64,000 bases of DNA from Imbricaverruca yamaguchii (lineage: Eukaryota > Arthropoda > Thecostraca > Neoverrucidae), in assembly GCA_034440575.1 (NCBI GenBank), contig JAOTOL010001156.1:248001-312000 (forward strand). The letters run 5' to 3'. Below the pieces are notes generated by a model that was not told the DNA's origin, ran no database searches, and saw only the letters and a list, made by a program, of their open reading frames with translations. How positions within the stretch are numbered: position 1 is the stretch's first letter; each line of letters starts with the position of its first letter. Both the position numbers and the translations under genes were made by a program. Of the stretch, positions 53,893-64,000 are shown one piece after another.

Positions 53893-56800
53893 AGTGCCAA
53901 ACGAAGGAGTTCAGATACTACCCGACCCACCCGTGATCTCCAGAGTGCCAAGCCAGAGGGTTCAGATACTAGCCGACCCACCCGTGATCTCCAGACAGAG
54001 TACCAAGCCAGAGGGTTCAGATACTACCCGACCCACCCGTGATCTCCAGAGTGCCAAGCCAGAGGGTTCAGACACTGCTCCGACCCACCCGTGATCTCCA
54101 GAGTGCCAAGCCAGAGGGTTCAGACACTAGCCGACCCACCCGTGATCTCCAGACAGAGTGCCGAGCCAGAGGGTTCAGACACTGCTCCGACCCACCCGTG
54201 ATCTCCAGACAGAGTACCGAGCCAGAGGGTTCAGACATTGCTCCGACCCACCCGTGATCTCCAGACAGAGTACCAAGCCAGAGGGTTCAGACACTGCTCC
54301 GACCCACCCGTGATCTCCAGACAGAGTACCAAGCCAGAGGGTTCAGACACTGCTCCGACCCACCCGTGATCTCCAGAGTACCAAGCCAGAGGGTTCAGAC
54401 ACTGCTCCGACCCACCCGTGATCTCCAGACAGAGTACCGAGCCAGAGGGTTCAGACACTGCTCCGACCCACCCGTGATCTCCAGACAGAGTACCAAGCCA
54501 GAGGGTTCAGACACTGCTCCGACCCACCCGTGATCTCCAGACAGAGTACCAAGCCAGAGGGTTCAGACACTGCTCCGACCCACCCGTGATCTCCAGACAG
54601 AGTACCAAGCCAGAGGGTTCAGACACTGCTCCGACCCACCCGTGATCTCCAGACAGAGTACCGAGCCAGAGGGTTCAGACACTGCTCCGACCCACCCGTG
54701 ATCTCCAGACAGAGTACCAAGCCAGAGGGTTCAGACACTGCTCCGACCCACCCGTGATCTCCAGACAGAGTACCGAGCCAGAGGGTTCAGACACTGCTCC
54801 GACCCACCCGTGATCTCCAGACAGAGTACCAAGCCAGAGGGTTCAGACACTGCTCCGACCCACCCGTGATCTCCAGACAGAGTACCAAGCCAGAGGGTTC
54901 AGACACTGCTCCGACCCACCCGTGATCTCCAGACAGAGTACCAAGCCAGAGGGTTCAGACACTGCTCCGACCCACCCGTGATCTCCAGACAGAGTACCGA
55001 GCCAGAGGGTTCAGACACTGCTCCGACCCACCCGTGATCTCCAGACAGAGTACCAAGCCAGAGGGTTCAGACACTGCTCCGACCCACCCGTGATCTCCAG
55101 ACAGAGTACCAAGCCAGAGGGTTCAGACACTGCTCCGACCCACCCGTGATCTCCAGACAGAGTACCGAGCCAGAGGGTTCAGACACTGCTCCGACCCACC
55201 CGTGATCTCCAGACAGAGTACCAAGCCAGAGGGTTCAGACACTGCTCCGACCCACCCGTGATCTCCAGACAGAGTACCAAGCCAGAGGGTTCAGACACTG
55301 CTCCGACCCACCCGTGATCTCCAGACAGAGTACCAAGCCAGAGGGTTCGTCAGACACTGCTCCGACCCACCCGTGATCTCCAGACAGAGTACCAAGCCAG
55401 AGGGTTCAGACACTGCTCCGACCCACCCGTGATCTCCAGACAGAGTACCAAGCCAGAGGGTTCAGACACTGCTCCGACCCACCCGTGATCTCCAGACAGA
55501 GTACCAAGCCAGAGGGTTCAGACACTGCTCCGACCCACCCGTGATCTCCAGACAGAGTACCAAGCCAGAGGGTTCAGACACTGCTCCGACCCACCCGTGA
55601 TCTCCAGACAGAGTACCAAGCCAGAGGGTTCAGACACTGCTCCGACCCACCCGTGATCTCCAGACAGAGTACCAAGCCAGAGGGTTCAGACACTGCTCCG
55701 ACCCACCCGTGATCTCCAGACAGAGTACCAAGCCAGAGGGTTCAGACACTGCTCCGACCCACCCGTGATCTCCAGACAGAGTACCAAGCCAGAGGGTTCA
55801 GACACTGCTCCGACCCACCCGTGATCTCCAGACAGAGTACCAAGCCAGAGGGTTCAGACACTGCTCCGACCCACCCGTGATCTCCAGACAGAGTACCAAG
55901 CCAGAGGGTTCAGACACTGCTCCGACCCACCCGTGATCTCCAGACAGAGTACCAAGCCAGAGGGTTCAGACACTGCTCCGACCCACCCGTGATCTCCAGA
56001 CAGAGTACCAAGCCAGAGGGTTCAGACACTGCTCCGACCCACCCGTGATCTCCAGACAGAGTACCAAGCCAGAGGGTTCAGACACTGCTCCGACCCACCC
56101 GTGATCTCCAGACAGAGTACCAAGCCAGAGGGTTCAGACACTGCTCCGACCCACCCGTGATCTCCAGACAGAGTACCAAGCCAGAGGGTTCAGACACTGC
56201 TCCGACCCACCCGTGATCTCCAGACAGAGTACCAAGCCAGAGGGTTCAGACACTGCTCCGACCCACCCGTGATCTCCAGACAGAGTACCAAGCCAGAGGG
56301 TTCAGACACTGCTCCGACCCACCCGTGATCTCCAGACAGAGTACCAAGCCAGAGGGTTCAGACACTGCTCCGACCCACCCGTGATCTCCAGACAGAGTAC
56401 CAAGCCAGAGGGTTCAGACACTGCTCCGACCCACCCGTGATCTCCAGACAGAGTACCAAGCCAGAGGGTTCAGACACTGCTCCGACCCACCCGTGATCTC
56501 CAGACAGAGTACCAAGCCAGAGGGTTCAGACACTGCTCCGACCCACCCGTGATCTCCAGACAGAGTACCAAGCCAGAGGGTTCAGACACTGCTCCGACCC
56601 ACCCGTGATCTCCAGACAGAGTACCAAGCCAGAGGGTTCAGACACTGCTCCGACCCACCCGTGATCTCCAGACAGAGTACCAAGCCAGAGGGTTCAGACA
56701 CTGCTCCGACCCACCCGTGATCTCCAGACAGAGTACCAAGCCAGAGGGTTCAGACACTGCTCCGACCCACCCGTGATCTCCAGACAGAGTACCAAGCCAG

Positions 56801-57720
56801 AGGGTTCAGACACTGCTCCGACCCACCCGTGATCTCCAGACAGAGTACCAAGCCAGAGGGTTCAGACACTGCTCCGACCCACCCGTGATCTCCAGACAGA
56901 CTGAGCCAGAGGGTTCAGACACTGCTCCGACCCACCCGTGATCTCCAGACAGAGTACCAAGCCAGAGGGTTCAGACACTGCTCCGACCCACCCGTGATCT
57001 CCAGACAGAGTACCAAGCCAGAGGGTTCAGACACTGCTCCGACCCACCCGTGATCTCCAGACAGAGTACCAAGCCAGAGGGTTCAGACACTGCTCCGACC
57101 CACCCGTGATCTCCAGACAGAGTACCAAGCCAGAGGGTTCAGACACTGCTCCGACCCACCCGTGATCTCCAGACAGAGTACCAAGCCAGAGGGTTCAGAC
57201 ACTGCTCCGACCCACCCGTGATCTCCAGACAGAGTACCAAGCCAGAGGGTTCAGACACTGCTCCGACCCACCCGTGATCTCCAGACAGAGTACCAAGCCA
57301 GAGGGTTCAGACACTGCTCCGACCCACCCGTGATCTCCAGACAGAGTACCGAGCCAGAGGGTTCAGACACTGCTCCGACCCACCCGTGATCTCCAGACAG
57401 AGTACCAAGCCAGAGGGTTCAGACACTGCTCCGACCCACCCGTGATCTCCAGACAGAGTACCAAGCCAGAGGGTTCAGACACTGCTCCGACCCACCCGTG
57501 ATCTCCAGACAGAGTACCAAGCCAGAGGGTTCAGACACTGCTCCGACCCACCCGTGATCTCCAGACAGAGTACCAAGCCAGAGGGTTCAGACACTGCTCC
57601 GACCCACCCGTGATCTCCAGAGTACCAAGCCAGAGGGTTCAGACACTGCTCCGACCCACCCGTGATCTCCAGACAGAGTACCAAGCCAGAGGGTTCAGAC
57701 ACCGCTCCGACCCACCCGTG
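53893..57720. repeat. 56-bp array, about 68 copies
   Basis: The unit contains GACAGAGTACCAAGCCAGAG, GGTTCAGACACTGCTCCGAC and CCACCCGTGATCTCCA. Most copies are identical, differing mainly at A/G (ACCAAGCC or ACCGAGCC). Variation increases at both ends, as in arrays homogenised from the middle. It fills most of the URB1 intron 53235-57771 and begins about 50 bp from the donor at 57772. Confidence 0.97.
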
Positions 57721-57771
57721 ACCTCCAATGAGCGCCACACATCCGACAGCCGGCGCACGACGGACCCGCAC

Positions 57772-57892
57772 CTTGAGGTCGGCAGCGATGGGCTCCAGAG
57801 CCGACGTCAGCTGGCGCAGCTGGTCGTCGTCCAGCCCCAGCGTCGGCAGCTGCGCCTGGATACGCGCCAGCGTCGAGCCGTCCGTGGACCAG
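57772..57892 (-). CDS. URB1: URB1 homologue, 121-nt exon
   Basis: Encodes WSTDGSTLARIQAQLPTLGL and DDDQLRQLTSALEPIAADLK. The first nucleotide completes an Arg codon begun in the upstream exon. The acceptor is CCCTCACCATCAG and the donor CTCAAG before GTGCGG. On its own the peptide is not diagnostic. Exact phase agreement on both sides and its position between confirmed exons support it. Confidence 0.85.
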
Positions 57893-57929
57893 CTGATGGT
57901 GAGGGGGTCACAGGTCAGGCCATCGACAC

Positions 57930-58312
57930 AGTAACGTCGCGGTGGGGGAGGGCGCAGGTCAGGTGCACCCACCACCCGCCACACCACTGACACGGTACCG
58001 TCGACAGTGGGGAGGGTACAGGCCAGGTACACCGCCACACCACCAGCACGGTACCGTCACAGTGGGGGAGGGTACAGGTCAGGTACACCGCCACACCTAC
58101 ATCCACCACAGTGGGGGGGTACAGCGGTACCGTCACAGTGGGGGAGGGTACAGGTCAGGTACACTCGCCACAACACTGAGGCGGTACCGTCGACAGTGGG
58201 GGAGGACACAGGTCAGGTACACCCGCCACAACACTGTGACGGTGCCGTCGACAGTGAGGGAGGACACAGGCCAGGTACACTCGCCACACTACTGCAGTGG
58301 TGTGCCGTCAGT
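57930..58312. repeat. Minisatellite upstream of an acceptor
   Basis: About six degenerate units of roughly 50-60 bp with GGTACAGGTCAGGTACAC and GGTACCGTCGACAGTGGGG. On the gene strand the units resemble the stretch 25-85 nt upstream of the acceptor at 57892 (CCTGACCTGT is shared). Confidence 0.85.
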
Positions 58313-58331
58313 TAGCTATGAGGGCTTTAGG

Positions 58332-58392
58332 TGGTGGTGGTGGATTGGAGTTTAAGGGCGCGTCGACATCTAGGGTCATTTTGCGCCCATAA
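58332..58392 (-). mobile_element. SL element
   Basis: TTTAAGGGCGCGTCGAC and TTTTGCGCCCATA with a (GGT)n edge. No TSD was resolved. Confidence 0.75.
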
Positions 58393-58529
58393 CTGAATTG
58401 TAATCAATCTACGGTGCTGCTATCATAGCTCACTATCCATCTTTACGGGTGGGGGTATATCACGTCAAGGCGAGCTTACCGAATGAAAATAAAAATGTTG
58501 ACAGACGCAACGGTCTCAGAGTCTATGAG

Positions 58530-58570
58530 GGCTTTAGGGCGCATCGACTACATCGGTCACGTAGCGCCCG
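58530..58570 (-). mobile_element. SL element, tail-less
   Basis: GGGCTTTAGGGCGCATCGAC and CACGTAGCGCCC form the hairpin. It lacks the repeat tail. Confidence 0.75.
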
Positions 58571-59084
58571 GGCACAGTACCGTCGACAGTGACGGAATGC
58601 TATCTCTCTTTCTTCCTCCATCCTACTGAAGGTTGACACCACTGAGGTAGTGGTGTGGCTATACCGTGCACACCACGGGTGTTAACGGACGCAACAAACC
58701 GCCCCGGCTTCGGGACAACCAGCCCGACCATATCGTCATCGTCCGTTGTAGACCTTCCCAGATCCTAGCACCTAGACGCTACAATGTTACACCAGTATTA
58801 CGTGAAAAATTGGTGCAGTATACACTACGATGTGGATTGGTATTCCAAAATTTTGCAGATCTGGGTGAAAATGGCATCCAACCAGGAATAAAATATTACA
58901 GCCACATCCCAAGGTTATCAATTCTTTCCATTCATCTCAACTCAAAGCAGCAATCAAAGGAAGCATATGCAAAAATCAAGGAATGAAGGTTCTGTTGTGC
59001 TTAGCTATAGGGAATGTGTTGTACCTTAGTTATAGGAAACTACAGCAAAGGTTTTTGTTGTAGTCATTGTTCATCGCAAGAGGT
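58571..59084. other. Intronic sequence, unrecognised
   Basis: A plus-strand open frame (58666-58986) has no domain I recognise and runs opposite to the gene. It is probably repeat-derived or chance. Confidence 0.5.
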
Positions 59085-59311
59085 CTACACTACCCTTGCG
59101 ACCACCAGCCCGTGCATTAGTACACTGAAGTCCTCACCAGGTGGCCACAAGCCTTGTGACCACCAGCCGGCGCATTAGTACACTGAAGTCCTCACTAGGT
59201 GGCCACTAGCCTTGTGACCACCAGCCGCCGCATTAGTACACTGAAGTCCTCACTAGGTGGCCACTAGCATTGTGACCACCAGCCGCCGCATTAGTACACT
59301 GCAGTCCTCAC
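59085..59311 (-). repeat. 58-bp array of donor sequence
   Basis: Four donor-bearing units at a 58-bp spacing, including the native one. On the gene strand, the native GTGGCCACCCG before GTGAGGACTGCAGTG is repeated as GTGGCCACCTG or GTGGCCACCTA before GTGAGGACTTCAGTG. About a dozen exonic bases are included. Confidence 0.94.
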
Positions 59312-59508
59312 CGGGTGGCCACCAGCCAGCAGCCGCTGATCGCGCGCAGCACCAGCAGCAGCAGAGCCGGCGGCGGCGTCCCCCCGGCCGCCATCAGCTG
59401 GCTCCAGACGCCAGTCAGCTGGTCACACGTCGGCAGGTGCGGTGTGACGTCATCGGCCAGGGCGGACCGCGCCGGCGGCCCGTAGTCGTCGGATTCGGCC
59501 AGCTGACT
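59312..59508 (-). CDS. URB1: URB1 homologue, 197-nt exon
   Basis: Encodes SQLAESDDYGPPARSALADD, then LTGVWSQLMAAGGTPPPALL and LLVLRAISGCWLVAT, ending two bases into an Arg codon. The acceptor is GCTCTCTGCAG (an upstream in-frame alternative is GGCCGCCAG). The donor is GCCACCCG before GTGAGG. The Leu-rich helix-rich character fits the URB1 armadillo-like body, but the region is poorly conserved. The call rests mainly on phase continuity (phase 0 in, 2 out, matching both neighbours). Confidence 0.85.
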
Positions 59509-60461
59509 CTGCAGAGAGCGCACCTGGCGGCCGAATGGATAAGTAGTCGAGCACAGAAGCACAGGCCAAGCACAGGTCAAGCACATAAGATGGAGTAGAC
59601 CACAGCCTCCATGGATGTTCTACATGTAATCCACGTGTGGACAATCACATGTGGAACTGGATTGTCCACATGGACATGTTGATCACGTGTGAATCACATA
59701 TCCACATGTGATCCACATGTCCACATATGTTCCACATGTAACTGTCTGCACCCGGGGGTGGAAAAACTGTTTTGGATTTGTGTCCATCCAAAGCATTTTC
59801 ATTTGATCTAAATCTTACCTCCATCTCTCCGTCTCCACTGCATTCCAAATGACAATTTGCCAACCCCAATGCATACTTCCACTTCAACATCCGAGCTTCC
59901 AAATGACTGAGAAATTGCCTGAAACTCACTGGGAGGTACAAAGGAGAGATTCTCTAGTCACAGAGCAAAGAACTATTTTCTCTCCGAGGGGGGTGACCCA
60001 AATGTGTTAATATCGAAATCCAAGAATCCACAATGCAAATCCAACCCTACTTACATAAGAATCTAAGTATTTTCTTGTTACACTACAGAACAATTCATCT
60101 GCTGACACCGTCCGACATCTCAACACCATACGTGCGACACCAATGGGAGTAACGGATCGGACTAACTCTGCTCATATAGCGTGGTCGCGTGCACAGCGCT
60201 CGACGCCCTCGACGCACGGCGAAACGCCGCCCTCGTTCTCAGCGTTCGGCGGGGATCACGCAGCGTGCCGTCGACACAAGCGCCATCTCTGGATGACCAC
60301 GGAAAGTGAGATACTGGCAAAGCAGGGGCAGACAGACATTTTCCTGTGGGCACATTTCCTCGAAGGGGCGCCATTGGTGCAAACATTTGTTGCCCGGGGA
60401 GATGGACTAGAGATGTCCGGGTCACTTTCCCGACTGAAGGGGCACCACGTTTCCATTGGAG
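59509..60461. other. Intronic stretch with CCACATGT cluster
   Basis: 59625-59745 contains about ten near-palindromic CACATGTG/CCACATGT words close to the acceptor at 59508. The rest has no recognised feature. Confidence 0.55.
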
Positions 60462-61050
60462 GGGAGGGGGTACATGCCACCAGTACCCTCCCCTGTATCT
60501 GCCCAATGCAGCAGAAGTACTTGGTACCCTCTGACTGCGATGATACGCTTCATTCCTTTGCTTTCATTTCATACATAAATTAGTCACTTCTGATACTCAG
60601 CAGTTCTGATAAGCAAGTTGATGTGGTTCGCTGCTTTTGAAATATCGGCCCGAATTAACCACCTCCGATTGTTTGTTTATTGTTTATTGGTTGGTTCACG
60701 ACACACTTTATGCACACAATTACGGCTAATGGCGCCGCCCACACTGTTTCGCCGGTGGGCCGCGGGATTGGGAAATGTCCTGAGTGGCGCTAGAGTCGAA
60801 CCCGAGACCTTTGGTACCCATAGCCCGACACCTTAACCACTCGGCCATCCCCGCCCCGGAGGGGGTAGGTGCCACCAGTGCCCTCCCCTGCATCTGCCTA
60901 ATGCGGCAGAGGTGCTTGGTACACTCTGACTGCAATGGCACGCTTCATTCCTTTGCTTTCATTCGATACATACACTAGTCGTTTCTGATATTCCAAGCAA
61001 GTTAATGTTGGTCGTTATTTTTATACTGTCAGCCCGAATTGACTACTGCC
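60462..61050. repeat. 200-bp direct duplication flanking a SINE2
   Basis: 60462-60668 and 60857-61050 align (CCCTCCCCTGTATCTGCC and CCCTCCCCTGCATCTGCC; CGCTTCATTCCTTTGCTTTC in both). A SINE2 lies between them. The copies differ enough that the duplication is not recent. Confidence 0.85.
60672..60856 (-). mobile_element. SINE2 copy
   Basis: A full SINE2 on the minus strand, TTGTTTATTGGTTGGTTCAC to CGGCCATCCCCGCCCC. No clear TSD. It lies at the junction of the direct duplication. Confidence 0.92.
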
Positions 61051-61086
61051 GAGGGTATGATAACAACTTCTTCTCAAGGCATCATT

Positions 61087-61188
61087 TATCACTTGTTGCT
61101 ACTCTTCGCCCGCGACCAGTCGGCGTGAGAGATTGGCGACGCTACATGACTCAACAGTCGGATGTGTCGTAAAACCAACAACCAAACA
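61087..61188 (+). mobile_element. SINE1 copy, 5'-truncated, 11-bp TSD
   Basis: It lacks the tRNA head and starts in the body (TATCACTTGTTGCTACTCTT at the boundary). Exact AAGGCATCATT at 61076-61086 and 61189-61199. 5' truncation with intact TSDs supports LINE-type target-primed insertion. Confidence 0.92.
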
Positions 61189-61279
61189 AAGGCATCATTC
61201 ACATCAGAAATACTTGGCTTATAAGGCTTGTAAGCTTGTAATCATGTTTGGGCTTTAGAGTTAATCAACTAGTTTTTAA

Positions 61280-61461
61280 CTTAATGTGGGGCACTTGTCC
61301 GTTTCTTACGTGTTCCAAGGGACAAGTGTCCCACACTCAGTGTGGGACACTTGTGAGTTTCTTCCAAGGCCACACTCAGTGTGGAGGCACTTGTCCGTTT
61401 CTTACGTGGTCCAAGGGACAAGTGTCCCACACTCAGTGTGGGACACTTGCCCGTTTCTTAC
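61280..61461 (-). repeat. Donor-derived repeat beside URB1 exon
   Basis: On the gene strand, the native TGGACCAG before GTAAGAAACGGGCAAGTG is repeated twice as TGGACCAC or TGGAACAC before GTAAGAAACGGACAAGTG. An inverted CACACTGAGTGTGG palindrome lies between units. The unit is roughly 105-115 bp with deletions. Confidence 0.88.
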
Positions 61462-61534
61462 CTGGTCCAGCATAGCCACCAGCAGGCCCAGCGAGGCCTC
61501 TCGCACTGTCTCGTCCTCGTGGCTGACACCCGAC
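61462..61534 (-). CDS. URB1: URB1 homologue, 73-nt exon
   Basis: 24 codons (SGVSHEDETVREASLGLLVA and MLDQ) after one base that completes the previous codon. The acceptor is ACGCTCTGTTCAG and the donor GGACCAG before GTAAGA, both strong. 'E-VR-A-L-LL-ML' resembles an ARM/HEAT helix of the URB1 body. Phase 0 out matches 59508. The upstream exon was not found before the window edge. Confidence 0.85.
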
Positions 61535-61984
61535 CTGAACAGAGCGTGTGTAAGTTGCGTGCCAACGAATGTATGCTGAAGTCCACCCAAACCACTGCCC
61601 TGGCCTCTCGCTTCTCGCGTCACTGTCTCAGTCTGCTCCATCATCTTCGCCATCCTTCCATTCCGCTTAAATACTGTTTGGCTATCACGGTGTTGCTGTT
61701 TGGCTGGACACGAATCATTATTAAATGTGTCTCGTTCGATGAAGAATAACTATGACCGGTGCGCAGACATAAAACAATCAAACTCACCTGAACTCATAAT
61801 ACTAGACCTACAAAGCCTACAACCCACAAAGCCTACAAATAATTTTCACCCATTTTGATATCAGGAATCGGCAAAAAGTGGCTCCATTTCCACTGGCTGC
61901 CACAAATTCGTCATGACGTTTTCTTCATATACATCCTGATGCCAAACCGAGCAAATTTGAACACAATGCACGGCGACCTCGCAA
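61535..61984. other. Intronic sequence, unrecognised
   Basis: No repeat, RNA or exon was identified between the exon at 61534 and the array. Confidence 0.5.

Positions 61985-64000
<2,016 letters not shown>

Noticed and set aside
53893..57720. CRISPR-like regular repeat array
   Set aside because: Units are contiguous with no unique spacers, and the surroundings are eukaryotic. It is a minisatellite.
58666..58986. 106-codon plus-strand frame as a nested gene
   Set aside because: No domain, no conserved motif, opposite to the host gene. Chance length is plausible.

Overview
The window is animal nuclear DNA from a repeat-rich invertebrate. The intron and SINE content resembles an arthropod, possibly a crustacean, but the sequence alone cannot fix the species. 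There are no operons, ribosome binding sites or prokaryotic gene strings. Most long open frames here are artefacts of tandem repeats whose period is a multiple of three or whose motif lacks stops.

The one gene I can support is a minus-strand homologue of URB1 (Npa1/NopRA1), the large nucleolar pre-60S assembly factor. Ten exons can be placed between 61.5 kb and 31.9 kb: 61462-61534, 59312-59508, 57772-57892, 52491-53234, 52011-52106, 51655-51768, 39474-39703, 37296-37520, about 34136-34325 and 31854-32146. Reading phases agree across nine of these ten exons; the exception is entry into the exon near 34.3 kb. A further 63-bp exon (26321-26383) is likely and another (20265-20299) is possible. 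The exons encode roughly the C-terminal third of the protein. The N-terminal part lies beyond 64 kb, and the extreme C-terminus was not identified with certainty.

The gene's introns are the most striking part of the window. They are filled by tandem arrays, and several of these arrays are copies of the splice junction they touch. Donor-derived arrays lie beside the exons ending at 61462, 59312, 39474 and 31854. Acceptor-derived arrays lie beside the exons starting at 37520 and probably at 34.3 kb. The intron 37521-39473 is almost wholly made of copies of its own 5' splice site followed by copies of its own 3' splice site.

Region by region: 0-20 kb is apparently intergenic or far-downstream sequence. 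It holds a 36-bp array, tRNA-derived SINEs, an inverted duplication interrupted by a hAT-like MITE, GC-rich CpG blocks, a (CGACA)n satellite, a purine tract and an 18-bp minisatellite. 20-31 kb holds SINEs, a block of 1,186 bp with no CpG, and a second hAT-like MITE. 32.7-33.8 kb has a head-to-head pair of decayed Penelope-like fragments. 40.85-50.47 kb, inside one URB1 intron, is built from four copies of a repeat of about 3 kb carrying a 45-bp minisatellite, with a 5'-truncated CR1-like LINE in one copy. 53.9-57.7 kb is a very homogeneous 56-bp array. 62-64 kb is a roughly 78-bp array with an embedded 103-nt A run.

Three tRNA-related SINE families (called SINE1, SINE2 and SINE3 here) recur, many with exact 10-16 bp target-site duplications. 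A fourth set of very short (45-68 bp) insertions shares the 3' stem-loop of SINE1 and also has target-site duplications. It looks like a minimal retroposed hairpin.
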